From NCBI RefSeq assembly GCF_019402665.1, contig NZ_VSST01000042.1:186001-250000 (forward strand): a stretch of DNA of 64,000 bases, read 5' to 3'. The notes beneath the pieces are model-generated. The model searched no databases and had not been told where the DNA came from. It saw only the letters and a program-made list of their open reading frames with translations. Numbering within the stretch: position 1 is the stretch's first letter; each line of letters begins with the position of its first letter. Position numbers and translations under genes: made by a program. Of this stretch, positions 34,947-43,838 are shown piece by piece. The stretch is from Bradyrhizobium canariense (lineage in GTDB: Bacteria > Pseudomonadota > Alphaproteobacteria > Rhizobiales > Xanthobacteraceae).

Positions 34947-35066
34947 GTCATTTACTTCGCGCTGCGATTCAAACTTAAATTCGGGGCTGCTGTAAGGGAG
35001 GTGGAGGCCGCGGAGCTGACCGCGCGCTTGCAAAGGCTTCCTGGCGCAGGAGGAGATCGCAGGCTG
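34947..35066 (+). pseudogene. Decayed N-terminal copy of the 21236 hypothetical gene
   Basis: The stretch starting GAGGTC and continuing through GGGGCTGCTGTAAG, GCCGCGG and CTGGCGCAGGAGGA aligns with 21262-21380 inside the hypothetical gene at 21236. The frame breaks after AAVREVEAAEL and the rest of the gene is missing. Nothing intact follows until 35505. Confidence 0.55.
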
Positions 35067-35102
35067 ACAGCCGCGACACCAAAGGTCGAAGCTTCCCGTT
35101 GA

Positions 35103-35504
35103 CATGAACGCACGGCGACCGTCGCGAACCTGGGTGGGGTGCCAGGAATGAAGCGGACGACGTATGGCACGTCCGGGCCGACCTTCCCGAGCCTTTCCTG
35201 ACAGACGCCGAAGCATCGTCGCCTTGTGCGCCTGTAGTTCACTCCGTTCTTGGACGTGTGGTCGACGCGCAATGCCGCACCAGCGCGCTTCCGTGGCTCC
35301 GGGCGAGTGGAATGGAAACCATAACGACTGGACATTTCCAATGGTTGGCGTGCCGGCTTAGCTTTTCTGTGCATCTAGCCGGGCTGACCTGTGACGGTTG
35401 TGCGAGTGCCAGCCAGCATGGGGCGGCGTAATCGTCCTCTTGGGTGGATGCACTCTCCGCGTGGCAGGGCCCTCCTCGGGCAACCAAGAAAGTAGGAGTC
35501 ACCA
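35103..35504. other. Gap without recognisable gene
   Basis: I see no supported coding sequence or repeat here, apart from the AGTAGGAG ribosome site just before 35505. Confidence 0.45.
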
Positions 35505-35906
35505 ATGTCGTTCCGCTTCATCACCAAGTCTATCCACGCCTATCTAATCGATTATCCCGTCGCGATCGTATTGATCGCAGCGCCGTTCGTGCTGAAGCTC
35601 GGCCAGAGCGAACCGGTCGCAATGTGGCTTTCGGTTGTTGTCGGTATCGCGGCGCTACTCTTGGCCGCCCTGACCGACCATCCTACCGGGCTCGTCCGGA
35701 TCATTCCCTACTGGTTACACCTTTGGGTCGATCGCTCCGTCGGGGTAGTGTTTGTCATCGCCCCGTTTGCTTTCAAATTCTTGGGGCTCGACGCCTGGTA
35801 CTACTGGGTCCTCGCTGCCGCTGTCCTGCTCACGACCTCGGTCTTTAACGCGTCTGAGGAGTCAGTCGCGATGCGTTCAGGATTTAACAGGCGCACCGTG
35901 GGTTGA
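35505..35906 (+). CDS. Small membrane protein (SPW-repeat-like)
   Basis: A 133-residue protein with four predicted membrane segments in two repeated halves: PVAIVLIAAPFVLKLG / MWLSVVVGIAALLLAAL, then SVGVVFVIAPFAFKFLGL / YYWVLAAAVLLTTSVFN. The internal repeat and the D-x-x-AWYYWVLAAAVLL stretch resemble SPW-repeat proteins, a family without known function. AGTAGGAG lies before the ATG. Confidence 0.78.
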   Translation: MSFRFITKSIHAYLIDYPVAIVLIAAPFVLKLGQSEPVAMWLSVVVGIAALLLAALTDHPTGLVRIIPYWLHLWVDRSVGVVFVIAPFAFKFLGLDAWYYWVLAAAVLLTTSVFNASEESVAMRSGFNRRTVG

Positions 35907-36039
35907 AGGCGGCGACGGCCTGGTCGAGGGCCGTTCCTCGCGTATTACCGAGGCAACGTTTCAACCAGCACGAACAGGAGATCCCTGATGTTCGGGTCCT
36001 GTTCACTCCCTACTGAACCCGAGGGCATGCTCGCGGCGC

Positions 36040-36390
36040 CGCTTGACGATTTAATTCAGGCAATGTCAGCGCGATGATGAGCTTGCACGCTCCCGAGGCC
36101 GTGTTCATCGCGAAACATGGGCGAACGATCACTGATCACACCGAGATCGCCGCCCACACTCGAGGGCGATCTCAAGCTCGGCCTGCCGCTGGAGTAAGGC
36201 GCGCCATGTGTACGTTGCTGACGACATCGCACAGATCGTGCTGGACTCGTCAATTGATGGCACATATCCCGAGGGCAAGCACGTGCACCTCGGAGGCTCG
36301 GCAAGCGACATCCTGCGCTGCGGCGCGGATGAATGCCGGCGGTACCTGATGGATAATAGTCAAGGGACAGCAGTGCGACAGCCCCCCTGA
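36040..36390 (+). pseudogene. Decayed SnoaL/NTF2-like (DUF4440-type) protein
   Basis: Pieces of an NTF2-fold protein are readable in two frames: SLHAPEAVFIAKHGRTITDHTEIAAH first, then after a frame change LEGDLKLGLPLE-stop, then HVYVADDIAQIVLDSSIDGTYPEGKHVHLGGSASDILR...RRYLMDN. The order matches the family, and at least two frame changes and one TAA (near 36196) separate the pieces. Nothing else is seen in 35907-36519. Confidence 0.7.
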
Positions 36391-36519
36391 CTATGTGCGC
36401 CACAGCAACAATCAGCGGTCGAGCCACTCGTCAGCCCTGGCGTCGACGATCACCGCCACTCGGTGAAACCACGCAGTCGGAGATTTGGACTTGTGCGCCC
36501 GAATTGCGAGACACGACGG

Positions 36520-37848
36520 ATGCAGCCTTCAATGCAAAAACTGGCACCATTTATCAACCAGACTCACCGGTGCGGAACGCTCCGGCTGGCATTCGTATCT
36601 GCGGTAGTCTCCCTGGTGGTCTCGTTTGCCACGGCGGCTGCTCCGATCCCCCTGTACAACCTCTACCGGGCGGAGGACGGGTTCACCAACTTTGGCGTCT
36701 CGATGGCAATCGTCACCTACTCCGTCGGCGCCATGGTTGGACTGTTGGTGCTGGGACGGCTATCCAATCATCTCGGCCGCCGGCTCACCGCGATCGGCAG
36801 CCTCGGTCTGCTCCTGCTGGGCTGTCTGCTGCTGCTAGATGTGCACGACATCGGCACCCTGCTCGCCGGTCGCCTCCTGATGGGCGTCGGAACCGGGTTG
36901 GCCAGTAGCACCTTGACCTCCTACATCGTCGACGCTGCACCGGCCCGGCCGGAATGGTTGGCCTCCGTCGCCTCCAGCCAAGGACCAATGCTCGGCCTTA
37001 CCGTCGGCGCCATCGCATCCGGCGCCCTGGTCCAGTTCGGCCTCTGGCCACGCGATCTTATCTACCTGGTTTGCGTCGGCTTCTTATCAGTGTCTGCCAT
37101 GCTCGTCGCCATCAGCCCGGAAACCGCAACTCGGACGCCAGTCGCTTGGCGATCACTGCTGCCCAGCGTCAGTGTGCCGGCCCGAGTCAGGCATCTGCTC
37201 CCTGTCGCGGCAGTGGTGTTTCCGGCCACTTGGGCGACCGGAGCCTTCTATCAAGCCTTCGTGCCTGCGCTTGTCGAAGATCAACTCCACACCCGCAGCC
37301 CGCTCATCCTCGGACTGGTGTTCGCCGCCTATATGGCCCCCAGCGTTCTCGGCGCTCCCATCGGCGGCCGGTTCAAATCCTCTGTAGCCCAACGCGTCGG
37401 CATGATCACCTTCCTGGCCGGAATGATCGGCATCATCACAGCGATCAACGCCGGCACACTGGCTTTGTTCATCACCGCAACCATAGTCGCCGGCGCCGGG
37501 CAAGGCATCGCTATCAGCGGTACAACCCGTGGGCTGCTGCACGGCAGCACGCTGGCCGACCGGGCACCGATATTCAGCGCGATTTACCTCGTCTGCTACA
37601 GCGGCGCCACTTTTCCCAGTCTCATCTCCGGCAAACTTTCCAGCACCTTCTCGCTACCGCAGATCGCCTTGGGATACGGGGTAATTGCCCTCGGCGCCAC
37701 CCTGTTCACTGTTCTCGGTGCACGCAATCCGCACACTGATGCGACGGGGAACAGCAACTGCGACAGCTCTTCGAGCCTCGACGATGCCGCCGCCTTCAAG
37801 CAGAGCGAACGAAGCGCGGGGAAGACGATCATCCGTGTTCGTCCGTGA
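36520..37848 (+). CDS. MFS transporter with a C-terminus borrowed from a quinone oxidoreductase gene
   Basis: A major facilitator superfamily transporter with twelve membrane segments over about residues 20-405. AAAPIPLYNLYRAEDGFTNFGVSMAIVTYSVGA starts helix 1-2, GRLSNHLGRRLTAIG is the loop 2-3 signature, and LGAPIGGRFKSSVAQRVGM the equivalent in the second half. Drug export is likely but unproven. The last ~27 residues (SSLDDAAAF...SAGKTIIRVRP) are not transporter sequence. They match the C-termini of the quinone oxidoreductases at 19269 and 20255, so a recombination has fused the two genes. ATG 36520 or 36532 is the probable start. Confidence 0.85.
   Translation: MQPSMQKLAPFINQTHRCGTLRLAFVSAVVSLVVSFATAAAPIPLYNLYRAEDGFTNFGVSMAIVTYSVGAMVGLLVLGRLSNHLGRRLTAIGSLGLLLLGCLLLLDVHDIGTLLAGRLLMGVGTGLASSTLTSYIVDAAPARPEWLASVASSQGPMLGLTVGAIASGALVQFGLWPRDLIYLVCVGFLSVSAMLVAISPETATRTPVAWRSLLPSVSVPARVRHLLPVAAVVFPATWATGAFYQAFVPALVEDQLHTRSPLILGLVFAAYMAPSVLGAPIGGRFKSSVAQRVGMITFLAGMIGIITAINAGTLALFITATIVAGAGQGIAISGTTRGLLHGSTLADRAPIFSAIYLVCYSGATFPSLISGKLSSTFSLPQIALGYGVIALGATLFTVLGARNPHTDATGNSNCDSSSSLDDAAAFKQSERSAGKTIIRVRP
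37768..37848 (+). pseudogene. 3' fragment of a third quinone-oxidoreductase gene
   Basis: AGCCTCGACGATGCC through GTTCGTCCGTGAG here matches the last ~80 bp of the oxidoreductase genes ending at 20189 and 21172. The same frame, stop codon and GTGAG are kept. It now forms the end of the MFS gene. Confidence 0.8.
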
Positions 37849-37987
37849 GGACTCGGGGATGGGCGAGCGGTTCTCCGTTGCTCGTGGATCATCGTCGCCT
37901 TTTGGATCGTGGTGACGTCTCGGCACACATCCAGGGGAAAGATTCACTCATCCTGGCGCAGCTCGGCCCGCTATCTGGGAGCAGAAA

Positions 37988-38134
37988 GTGACACTCAATC
38001 ATCCAATTTTCACCCGCTGGCCGGCACAGCATCCCGATCCGCTGCAACTCTTTTCCGATCCGGCGCCCAACCGGTGAAGGTCAGAATCATGCTTGAGGAA
38101 ACGAGCCTCGCCTACGAGCCGCGCGGGATCGATA
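37988..38134 (+). pseudogene. N-terminal fragment of a glutathione S-transferase
   Basis: From GTG 37988 (GGGAGCAGAAA upstream) the sequence reads LNHPIFTRWPAQHPD, LQLFSDPAPN, then after a one-base frame change VRIMLEETSLAYEPRGIDI. This is the thioredoxin-like start of a YghU-type GST. It breaks off exactly where the MFS gene begins. The second part is in the MFS reading frame, so a GST-MFS fusion product is possible from ATG 38089. Confidence 0.75.
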
Positions 38135-38136
38135 TC

Positions 38137-39528
38137 ATGGCCCACGAAAGCCAAGGCGCGCAGGGCAGCACAAAGGTGCTCGCTGCCTCGAGCCTGGGCA
38201 GCTGCCTTGTGTTTGTCAGCAGCGCCGTCGTCACTGTCGCGCTCGCGGCGATTGGGCGAGATATGCGCCTTTCGCCGCTCGACCTGCAGTGGGTGATGAA
38301 CGCCGAGCTCCTGCCGCTCGCGGCCTTGACACTGGCCGCCGGCGCTCTGGGTGACCGGTTCGGTCAGAAGCGGATCTTCCTCGTGGGGATAGCTCTCTTT
38401 GGCCTGGGCGCGACGGCGATTGGCTTCGCCCCGAGTTTTGTCGTTTTCATCGTCGCCCGGTTCCTGCAAGGCTTGGGCGGAGCCTTTATCCTACCCAACG
38501 GCCTTTCCCTGCTCGGGCAGGCCTTTCCCGCCGAGAAGAAAGCCCATGCAGTGGGCATCTGGTCCGCCGCCGCGGCTGTCGCCAGCGGCGTCGCGCCCGC
38601 GATTGCCGGCGTGATCCTCGATCACGGGTCCTGGCGGACGACTTTTCTGATGCTGCTGCCCGCAGTCGCCGTCGCGCTGGCCGTAGGCACCGTGTGGATA
38701 CCGGAGGACTGCCCGGCCAGCCACACCCAGGTCGACGTCGGTGGCGCGGTCTTTTCGACAGTCGGGCTCGGCGGGCTAGGCGCAGGGCTGACCAGTCTGA
38801 CGAACGGCTCCGGTCTGAACCTTTGGGTGCTCGTCACCCTGATCGTCGGTTTGGGCGGCTTAGCCGGCCTCATCCTGACCGAACGGCGACTGGGCGACAA
38901 GGCCATGCTGCCCCCGTCCCTCTTCGCCTCGCGGTCGGTCGTCGGCGCGAACCTGTTCACGGCGCTTCTCTATGGAGCGTTGACGGTCACGCTAACCTTG
39001 ATCCCGTTCGTGATGATTCGGGGCGCGCACCTGCCGACGAAGGTCGCAGGCCTGGCCTTCATTCCGCTGCAAGTGCTGATTACGGTCATCTCCCCGCTCG
39101 CCGGCATGCTCTGCCGCCAGTACGGCCGGCGCTTGCCATTGTTCGCCGGCGGCGCCGTTGTCGCCTTGGGATGCGCCCTGACGCTCCGTGTCGGTTCAAA
39201 CGCGACCTATTGGGCGGACATCTTCCCCTCCATCTTCCTGGTATCGCTGGGCATGAGCCTGGCAATCGCACCGTTGACCACCCTCGTCCTCACCTCCGTC
39301 GAGCCTGATCGCGCCGGAACCGCGTCTGGTATCAACAGCGCGGTCTCACGGGCCGGATCCCTCTTCGCCATTGCCCTGCTCGGCGGCGTCCTGAAGCAGG
39401 GCGGTGCACAGCTGTTCTGGGGATTCCACATGGCGATGGCTGTCGCCGCGGTCGCGTGCGTTCTCGCCACGCTCGCGGTGTTCATTATTGAGCCAGGGCC
39501 CCACGTCGACTTCATCCCGCCAGACTAA
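38137..39528 (+). CDS. MFS transporter of the 14-helix drug-efflux (DHA2) type
   Basis: A 463-residue exporter. The first helix (VLAASSLGSCLVFVSSAVVTVAL), LQWVMNAELLPLAALTLAAGALGDRFGQKRIF with loop 2-3, VARFLQGLGGAFILPNGLSLL and APAIAGVILDHGSWRTTF (motif C) are typical of the EmrB/QacA group. It probably exports toxic organic compounds. ATG 38137 is taken as the start because the coding sequence upstream in the same frame is a glutathione S-transferase remnant; no convincing ribosome site precedes it, so initiation at 38089 is possible. A decayed relative of its N-terminus is at 5925. Confidence 0.88.
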   Translation: MAHESQGAQGSTKVLAASSLGSCLVFVSSAVVTVALAAIGRDMRLSPLDLQWVMNAELLPLAALTLAAGALGDRFGQKRIFLVGIALFGLGATAIGFAPSFVVFIVARFLQGLGGAFILPNGLSLLGQAFPAEKKAHAVGIWSAAAAVASGVAPAIAGVILDHGSWRTTFLMLLPAVAVALAVGTVWIPEDCPASHTQVDVGGAVFSTVGLGGLGAGLTSLTNGSGLNLWVLVTLIVGLGGLAGLILTERRLGDKAMLPPSLFASRSVVGANLFTALLYGALTVTLTLIPFVMIRGAHLPTKVAGLAFIPLQVLITVISPLAGMLCRQYGRRLPLFAGGAVVALGCALTLRVGSNATYWADIFPSIFLVSLGMSLAIAPLTTLVLTSVEPDRAGTASGINSAVSRAGSLFAIALLGGVLKQGGAQLFWGFHMAMAVAAVACVLATLAVFIIEPGPHVDFIPPD

Positions 39529-39616
39529 CCTCTTTGGTGGCTTAATCAGCAGACCGGCAAGGCCGGAGGAAACGATGAAGAAGGAAGACCATCCTGTAGG
39601 AAGAAGGAGAAAGCCC

Positions 39617-40036
39617 ATGAACATCCGTACCACCATCGCCGCCACCTGCGCCGCGCTGGCCTTCTCGATCACGGGCCCCATCTACGCCCACGATAGTAAA
39701 GCGCAAGCCGTCACAAAGAACTTCGAGGCGGCCATTCCCAATATGCCTGGCAAGTCGCTGATCGCCGTGGAAGTCGATTACACGCCCGGCGCGGCCTCCG
39801 TGCCCCACACCCACGCGAAGTCGGCCTTCATCTACGCCTATGTGATTTCGGGCGCGATCGAGTCGAAGGTGAATGACGGCGAGACGCGCATCTATCGCTC
39901 AGGCGAGAGCTGGTCCGAAGGGCCGGGCGATATCCATTCGATCAGCCGCAACGCGAGCAAGACCGAGCCGGCAAAGCTGCTCGCTGTCTTCGTCCTCGAC
40001 ACCAATGACGACCCTCTGACCACGCCTATCAACTAA
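39617..40036 (+). CDS. Secreted cupin-domain protein
   Basis: A 139-residue cupin with a signal peptide (about 1-24, FSITGPIYA-HD). The metal-binding motifs are PHTHAKSAFIYAYVISG and GDIHSISRNAS, giving the His ligands of a mononuclear site, so it should act in the periplasm. Substrate unknown. AAGGAGA precedes the start. It follows the MFS gene by about 90 bp on the same strand and may be co-transcribed. Confidence 0.87.
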   Translation: MNIRTTIAATCAALAFSITGPIYAHDSKAQAVTKNFEAAIPNMPGKSLIAVEVDYTPGAASVPHTHAKSAFIYAYVISGAIESKVNDGETRIYRSGESWSEGPGDIHSISRNASKTEPAKLLAVFVLDTNDDPLTTPIN

Positions 40037-40293
40037 AGCTTTAGACGGATCGTAAAACGAGTAGCCAGTTAGATTGGCCCTGCTGAGAGCGACAATGCGC
40101 CATGAAGCAGATGCGACGTTTCCATCAGGCGCAAGGCTCTCGTGGCCACGACGTAAACCTTGGTGTGATCTTCTCAGCCAAAGGTCAGGTGAGGGTCAAC
40201 CTCTGTGCAATGGCTTGGCCCGTCTCTCTGAGGCTAGGCTTGGGCATAACGGCCGATGTGTTGAGCGGCAAGAGAAACAGGAGAGGTTCATCC

Positions 40294-40563
40294 ATGATCA
40301 CGATGGCTGCAACCGCATTTTCGGATTTTGCTCGTAGGACGGCTGAGTTCGTCTCGGAGTTCGCCAGTGTCATTCGCAACCTAATTATGGACGTGCGGGA
40401 CAGCTACCGACCCGAGCTGCGCGACATGCGGGGCCCCGGCCCGAAATGGCGTGCCAAGCATCAGCGTTGGCCGAGATTCGGTTCTGGAGCTGCATCGCAG
40501 GAGTGGCAGCGCCGGCTGCTGCCAGTGCATATACGTCCTAACGCGACTAACCCCACCCGATAA
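40294..40563 (+). CDS. Possible small hypothetical protein
   Basis: An 89-residue frame with a good ribosome site (CAGGAGAGG seven bases before ATG 40294). The first half, FSDFARRTAEFVSEFASVIRNLIMDVRDSY, looks like an amphipathic helix; the second half is basic and low in structure. I recognise no family. The frame could be fortuitous. Nothing is seen in 40037-40293. Confidence 0.35.
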   Translation: MITMAATAFSDFARRTAEFVSEFASVIRNLIMDVRDSYRPELRDMRGPGPKWRAKHQRWPRFGSGAASQEWQRRLLPVHIRPNATNPTR

Positions 40564-40584
40564 CCGGCCGAGGTAAAGGAAATC

Positions 40585-41412
40585 ATGCTTGCTCGCTGGC
40601 CGGCCACCGGGGCTTGGATGTTGCTCAGCGCCGCCAGCCGTTGCATCGCGTTGCTCGGCCTGGTCGCCATGCTGAGCTGCTCGGCGTATGCCGGCGTGGT
40701 CCTCGAAAAACGAGGTTTGCCGATGAATTTCAGCTGGGTCGCCTGTCAGCCGAATTGCCGGAGCTGGGTCAGCGCAGTCGGCATCATCACCGCCGAGACC
40801 CCAAGCGATTTCGATGCCTTCGCGCACGATCATCAGCTCAAGGGTGAAACGATCGTGCTGGATTCCAGCGGCGGGTCGGTCAATGACGCGATCGCGCTCG
40901 GACAGCGGTTTCGGGCGCTCGAAATGGTCACGACCGTTGGGGGGACTGTGCTTACTCCCAGCGCACGTGGCGAGCGGGCCCACGTGTCGCCCGAGGCCTA
41001 CTGCGAGTCCATGTGCGTTTTTCTGCTGCTGTCGGGCAAGTCGCGTTACGTGCCTGAACGGGCGCATGTCCGCGTGCATCAAATCTGGTTGAGCTACTGC
41101 GCTGACAATGCACGAGCCGCGAGCTACACCGCGGATGATCTCACCACTGTGGAGCGCGATATCGGACGTCTCGCCAAGTACACCTTCGACATGGGCGGCG
41201 CGGGTGATCTGCTATCACTTTCGCTAAACGTTCCGCCCTGGGAAGATTTACATGAACTGTCCCCGGAAGAATTGCGAGTGACTAATCTCATCACTACCGA
41301 CAATGCTGCTCCGCTGGGCAGCCCGAACGCAAGCCCGGTCGAGCTGTCGCCCAAATCGCTACAGGATCTCTTCGTGAGCACTGTGGCGGCGGCCTCCGCT
41401 GGGCAAGAGTAG
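40585..41412 (+). CDS. Exported ClpP/crotonase-like serine peptidase-type protein
   Basis: A 275-residue protein with an N-terminal hydrophobic segment (about 20-36, probably signal or anchor) followed by a ClpP-like domain of the COG3904 kind. VLDSSGGSVNDAIALGQRFR matches the first ClpP motif. The nucleophile is likely Ser142 in CESMCVFLLLSG, and the catalytic base His165 in VRVHQIW, both at the expected spacing. The third triad residue is not obvious. It may be a periplasmic peptidase. The function in this cluster is unknown, and it stands alone with no clear operon partner. Confidence 0.8.
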   Translation: MLARWPATGAWMLLSAASRCIALLGLVAMLSCSAYAGVVLEKRGLPMNFSWVACQPNCRSWVSAVGIITAETPSDFDAFAHDHQLKGETIVLDSSGGSVNDAIALGQRFRALEMVTTVGGTVLTPSARGERAHVSPEAYCESMCVFLLLSGKSRYVPERAHVRVHQIWLSYCADNARAASYTADDLTTVERDIGRLAKYTFDMGGAGDLLSLSLNVPPWEDLHELSPEELRVTNLITTDNAAPLGSPNASPVELSPKSLQDLFVSTVAAASAGQE

Positions 41413-42062
41413 CGAGTAGTTCTTTCGAAGGTACTGCCTCCAGACAATCAAAGGGCATCGCTGTTTCCTAAGTGTCAGAGAGCGGAAAATCTTGACCTGC
41501 CCTGCTCCGCGTCCGCTCTCCCTCAATGCGGACCTCCCCGGCTGCGGCTTCCGCGTCCGCTTTGGTAGCGCACATCCGGCCAGCCGAAAGGACGATTTCC
41601 TTATCTGTCGGAAGTGGACATCTCGAGTCGCATCCTAGATTCGTGAATCATACTCTGGTGCCGCATCGCCAACCTGCCATGCCTCGCGCCTTTTGTCCGT
41701 TCTCGTCTTTCCCGAGGCTCCCTGCGCGACCTTCGCGGCACCAGCTACGCAATCCGCGACGTCATGATTGCCAATACAGCGACTGAAACGCGGCTTAGAC
41801 TTCTCTGCAGAATGCAACGTCGGTTTCGAAGTGCCATGCGGCTGATGGCATTCCTCGCACGGCATCACGTCGCGCGGCGAGCGGCAATAACGATCGTCTA
41901 TCGACTCTATGGCGAGAGGTGATTTCCCAAGCGAGCGTTGCAAGGTCATTCTCCCAAAAAAAAGCATGGTCCAATCAATTTCAGGATCAGGCACCGCTGT
42001 GGCGGTGCTCCGGCTACGGGTGTTGATTGAACGACACAAATGGCGCGAAAAGAAAGACACTG
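41413..42062. other. Long gap without recognisable gene
   Basis: Six hundred and fifty bases with no supported gene. A reverse-strand frame at 41635-42060 contains a chance CEECH but no other cytochrome feature, signal peptide or ribosome site. Confidence 0.5.
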
Positions 42063-43688
42063 ATGTCCCAGGAAGCTTATGACATTCTCATTGTTGGTGC
42101 GGGCGCGGCCGGCTGCGTCGTTGCGAGTCATCTCGCCGAACAGACCGATGCGTCGATCGCGCTTATCGAAGCAGGCGACATGGATCACGATCCGTTCATC
42201 CATATTCCTGCCGGCTTCGCAAAAATGCTGGCCCACGACCGGCATGTCTGGAAATACGAAACGATTCCCCTGCACGGCACGAAGCGAGCCTATCGCTCAG
42301 GCAAGGTGCTCGGCGGCGGCTCCTCGATCAATGCGATGTGTTACGTGCGTGGCCAAATACGCGACTACGCCGCGTGGCAAGTCGCGGTCGGCGACACCGG
42401 CAAATGGTCGTATGAGGACCTGCTTCCCGTCTTCATGGCGCAGGAACACAACGACACCTTTCACGACGAATATCACGGAATCGATGGTGGCCTGTCGGTC
42501 CAGTTGCCGAAAGGCATCAACAAGCTGAACCAATACTGCCTCAAAGCCTTCCAGGAATATGGGCTTCCCTATAATCCCGACTATAACGGCGAGAGCCAGA
42601 TAGGCGTCTCGCCTGTGCAGTCAACGGTCGGAAATCAGCGGCGGTGCAGTGCGGTCGATGCTTATCTGCGTCCGCACCTCGCCTCTGGCCGCGTCACCCT
42701 TCTCACCGGCAAGACCGTCGTTCGCATCATCGTGGAGAACAAGCGGGCCGTTGGCGTTGAGCTCATGAACAACGGTCTGGAAAGGATCATGGCCGACGAG
42801 GTCGTGCTGTCGGCCGGCACGGTCCACAGCCCAATGATCCTCATGCACTCGGGCATCGGGCCAGCCGAGCAGCTGCGCCAGCACGGCATCACCGCGGTAG
42901 TCGATTCTCCGGAGGTGGGCGAAAATCTCCACGACCACTGCATCGTGCCGGTCCGTGCCTATGTAAACGGCGATCTCGGCTATCAGGCAGCCGCGCAGGG
43001 TCTCGGAACCGTGAAGGCGGGCTTACGCTACTACGTCACTAAGGATGGTCCGGCGTCGGGTAACGGCATCGAGACGGTTTCTCACTGGAATCCGTCGGAC
43101 TTCGCCGCCGAACCGACGATCCAATGCTATCACGTGCCTATCATTGCGGCCGATGGAATCAGCCCGACGGGCGACCGCTCGGGCATCACCTTCGAACTCG
43201 TGGTGCTTCAGCCGAAGAGTCGTGGCTGGGTGCGGCTGGCCGACAGCGACCCGAGATCGATGCCGCTCATCAACCCGAACTTCATGGGCGAGGAAGAAGA
43301 CCTGAGGGCTGCGGTGGAAGCGGTGCGCGCGGTCCGCAAGGTCATGGAGCAGGAGTCGCTGGCGCCAGTGATCGCGGAAGAGATCGAGCCCGGCCCGCGC
43401 CTCCAGTCGGACGCCGAGATCGGCGAATGGGTGAAGCGTGTCGTGACGACTATGTTTCACCCGGTCGGGACGTGCCGGATGGGCCAGGATGCGCGATCTG
43501 TGGTCGATGCAAGGCTTAGGGTCCGCGGGGTCGACGGTCTGCGGGTAATCGACGCCTCTATCATGCCGAACATCACCAGTGGCAATACCAACGCCCCGAC
43601 CCAGGCGCTCGCGCGCCACGGCACGGGGATGTTGGTCGACGATCTGAAGCTGACTAAGGGAGTCCTGGCGCAAGCCGAAGTAGCCTGA
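42063..43688 (+). CDS. GMC oxidoreductase, choline/alcohol dehydrogenase type
   Basis: A 541-residue FAD-dependent GMC dehydrogenase. The nucleotide-binding motif DILIVGAGAAGCVVASHLAE opens the protein. GKVLGGGSSINAMCYVRG is GMC signature 1, and SAGTVHSPMILMHSGIGP is signature 2. The C-terminus has MFHPVGTCRMGQD (active-site His) and NITSGNTNAPTQALA (second active-site Asn). There is no signal peptide, so it is cytoplasmic, unlike the TAT-coupled GMC system at 14.7 kb. The primary alcohol substrate cannot be predicted. ATG 42063 directly precedes the FAD motif; a TTG 36 bp upstream is possible. Confidence 0.93.
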   Translation: MSQEAYDILIVGAGAAGCVVASHLAEQTDASIALIEAGDMDHDPFIHIPAGFAKMLAHDRHVWKYETIPLHGTKRAYRSGKVLGGGSSINAMCYVRGQIRDYAAWQVAVGDTGKWSYEDLLPVFMAQEHNDTFHDEYHGIDGGLSVQLPKGINKLNQYCLKAFQEYGLPYNPDYNGESQIGVSPVQSTVGNQRRCSAVDAYLRPHLASGRVTLLTGKTVVRIIVENKRAVGVELMNNGLERIMADEVVLSAGTVHSPMILMHSGIGPAEQLRQHGITAVVDSPEVGENLHDHCIVPVRAYVNGDLGYQAAAQGLGTVKAGLRYYVTKDGPASGNGIETVSHWNPSDFAAEPTIQCYHVPIIAADGISPTGDRSGITFELVVLQPKSRGWVRLADSDPRSMPLINPNFMGEEEDLRAAVEAVRAVRKVMEQESLAPVIAEEIEPGPRLQSDAEIGEWVKRVVTTMFHPVGTCRMGQDARSVVDARLRVRGVDGLRVIDASIMPNITSGNTNAPTQALARHGTGMLVDDLKLTKGVLAQAEVA

Positions 43689-43838
43689 GTAGACACTCAT
43701 CGACGGCGGAATCGACCCTGTCGTTCACGTCGAAGGGCCGAGTTTCCGCAAACGTGCAGCTCGAATTCGCACAATTGCTAGTTCAGAGCCATCCTCCGCG
43801 AATAGTAAGGCTGCATCAACCCTGAAGGAGGCAACAAA

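Noticed and set aside
41635..42060. Reverse-strand frame with a CEECH motif, as if a c-type cytochrome
   Set aside because: There is no signal peptide, ribosome site or other cytochrome feature, and a CxxCH can arise by chance in GC-rich DNA.
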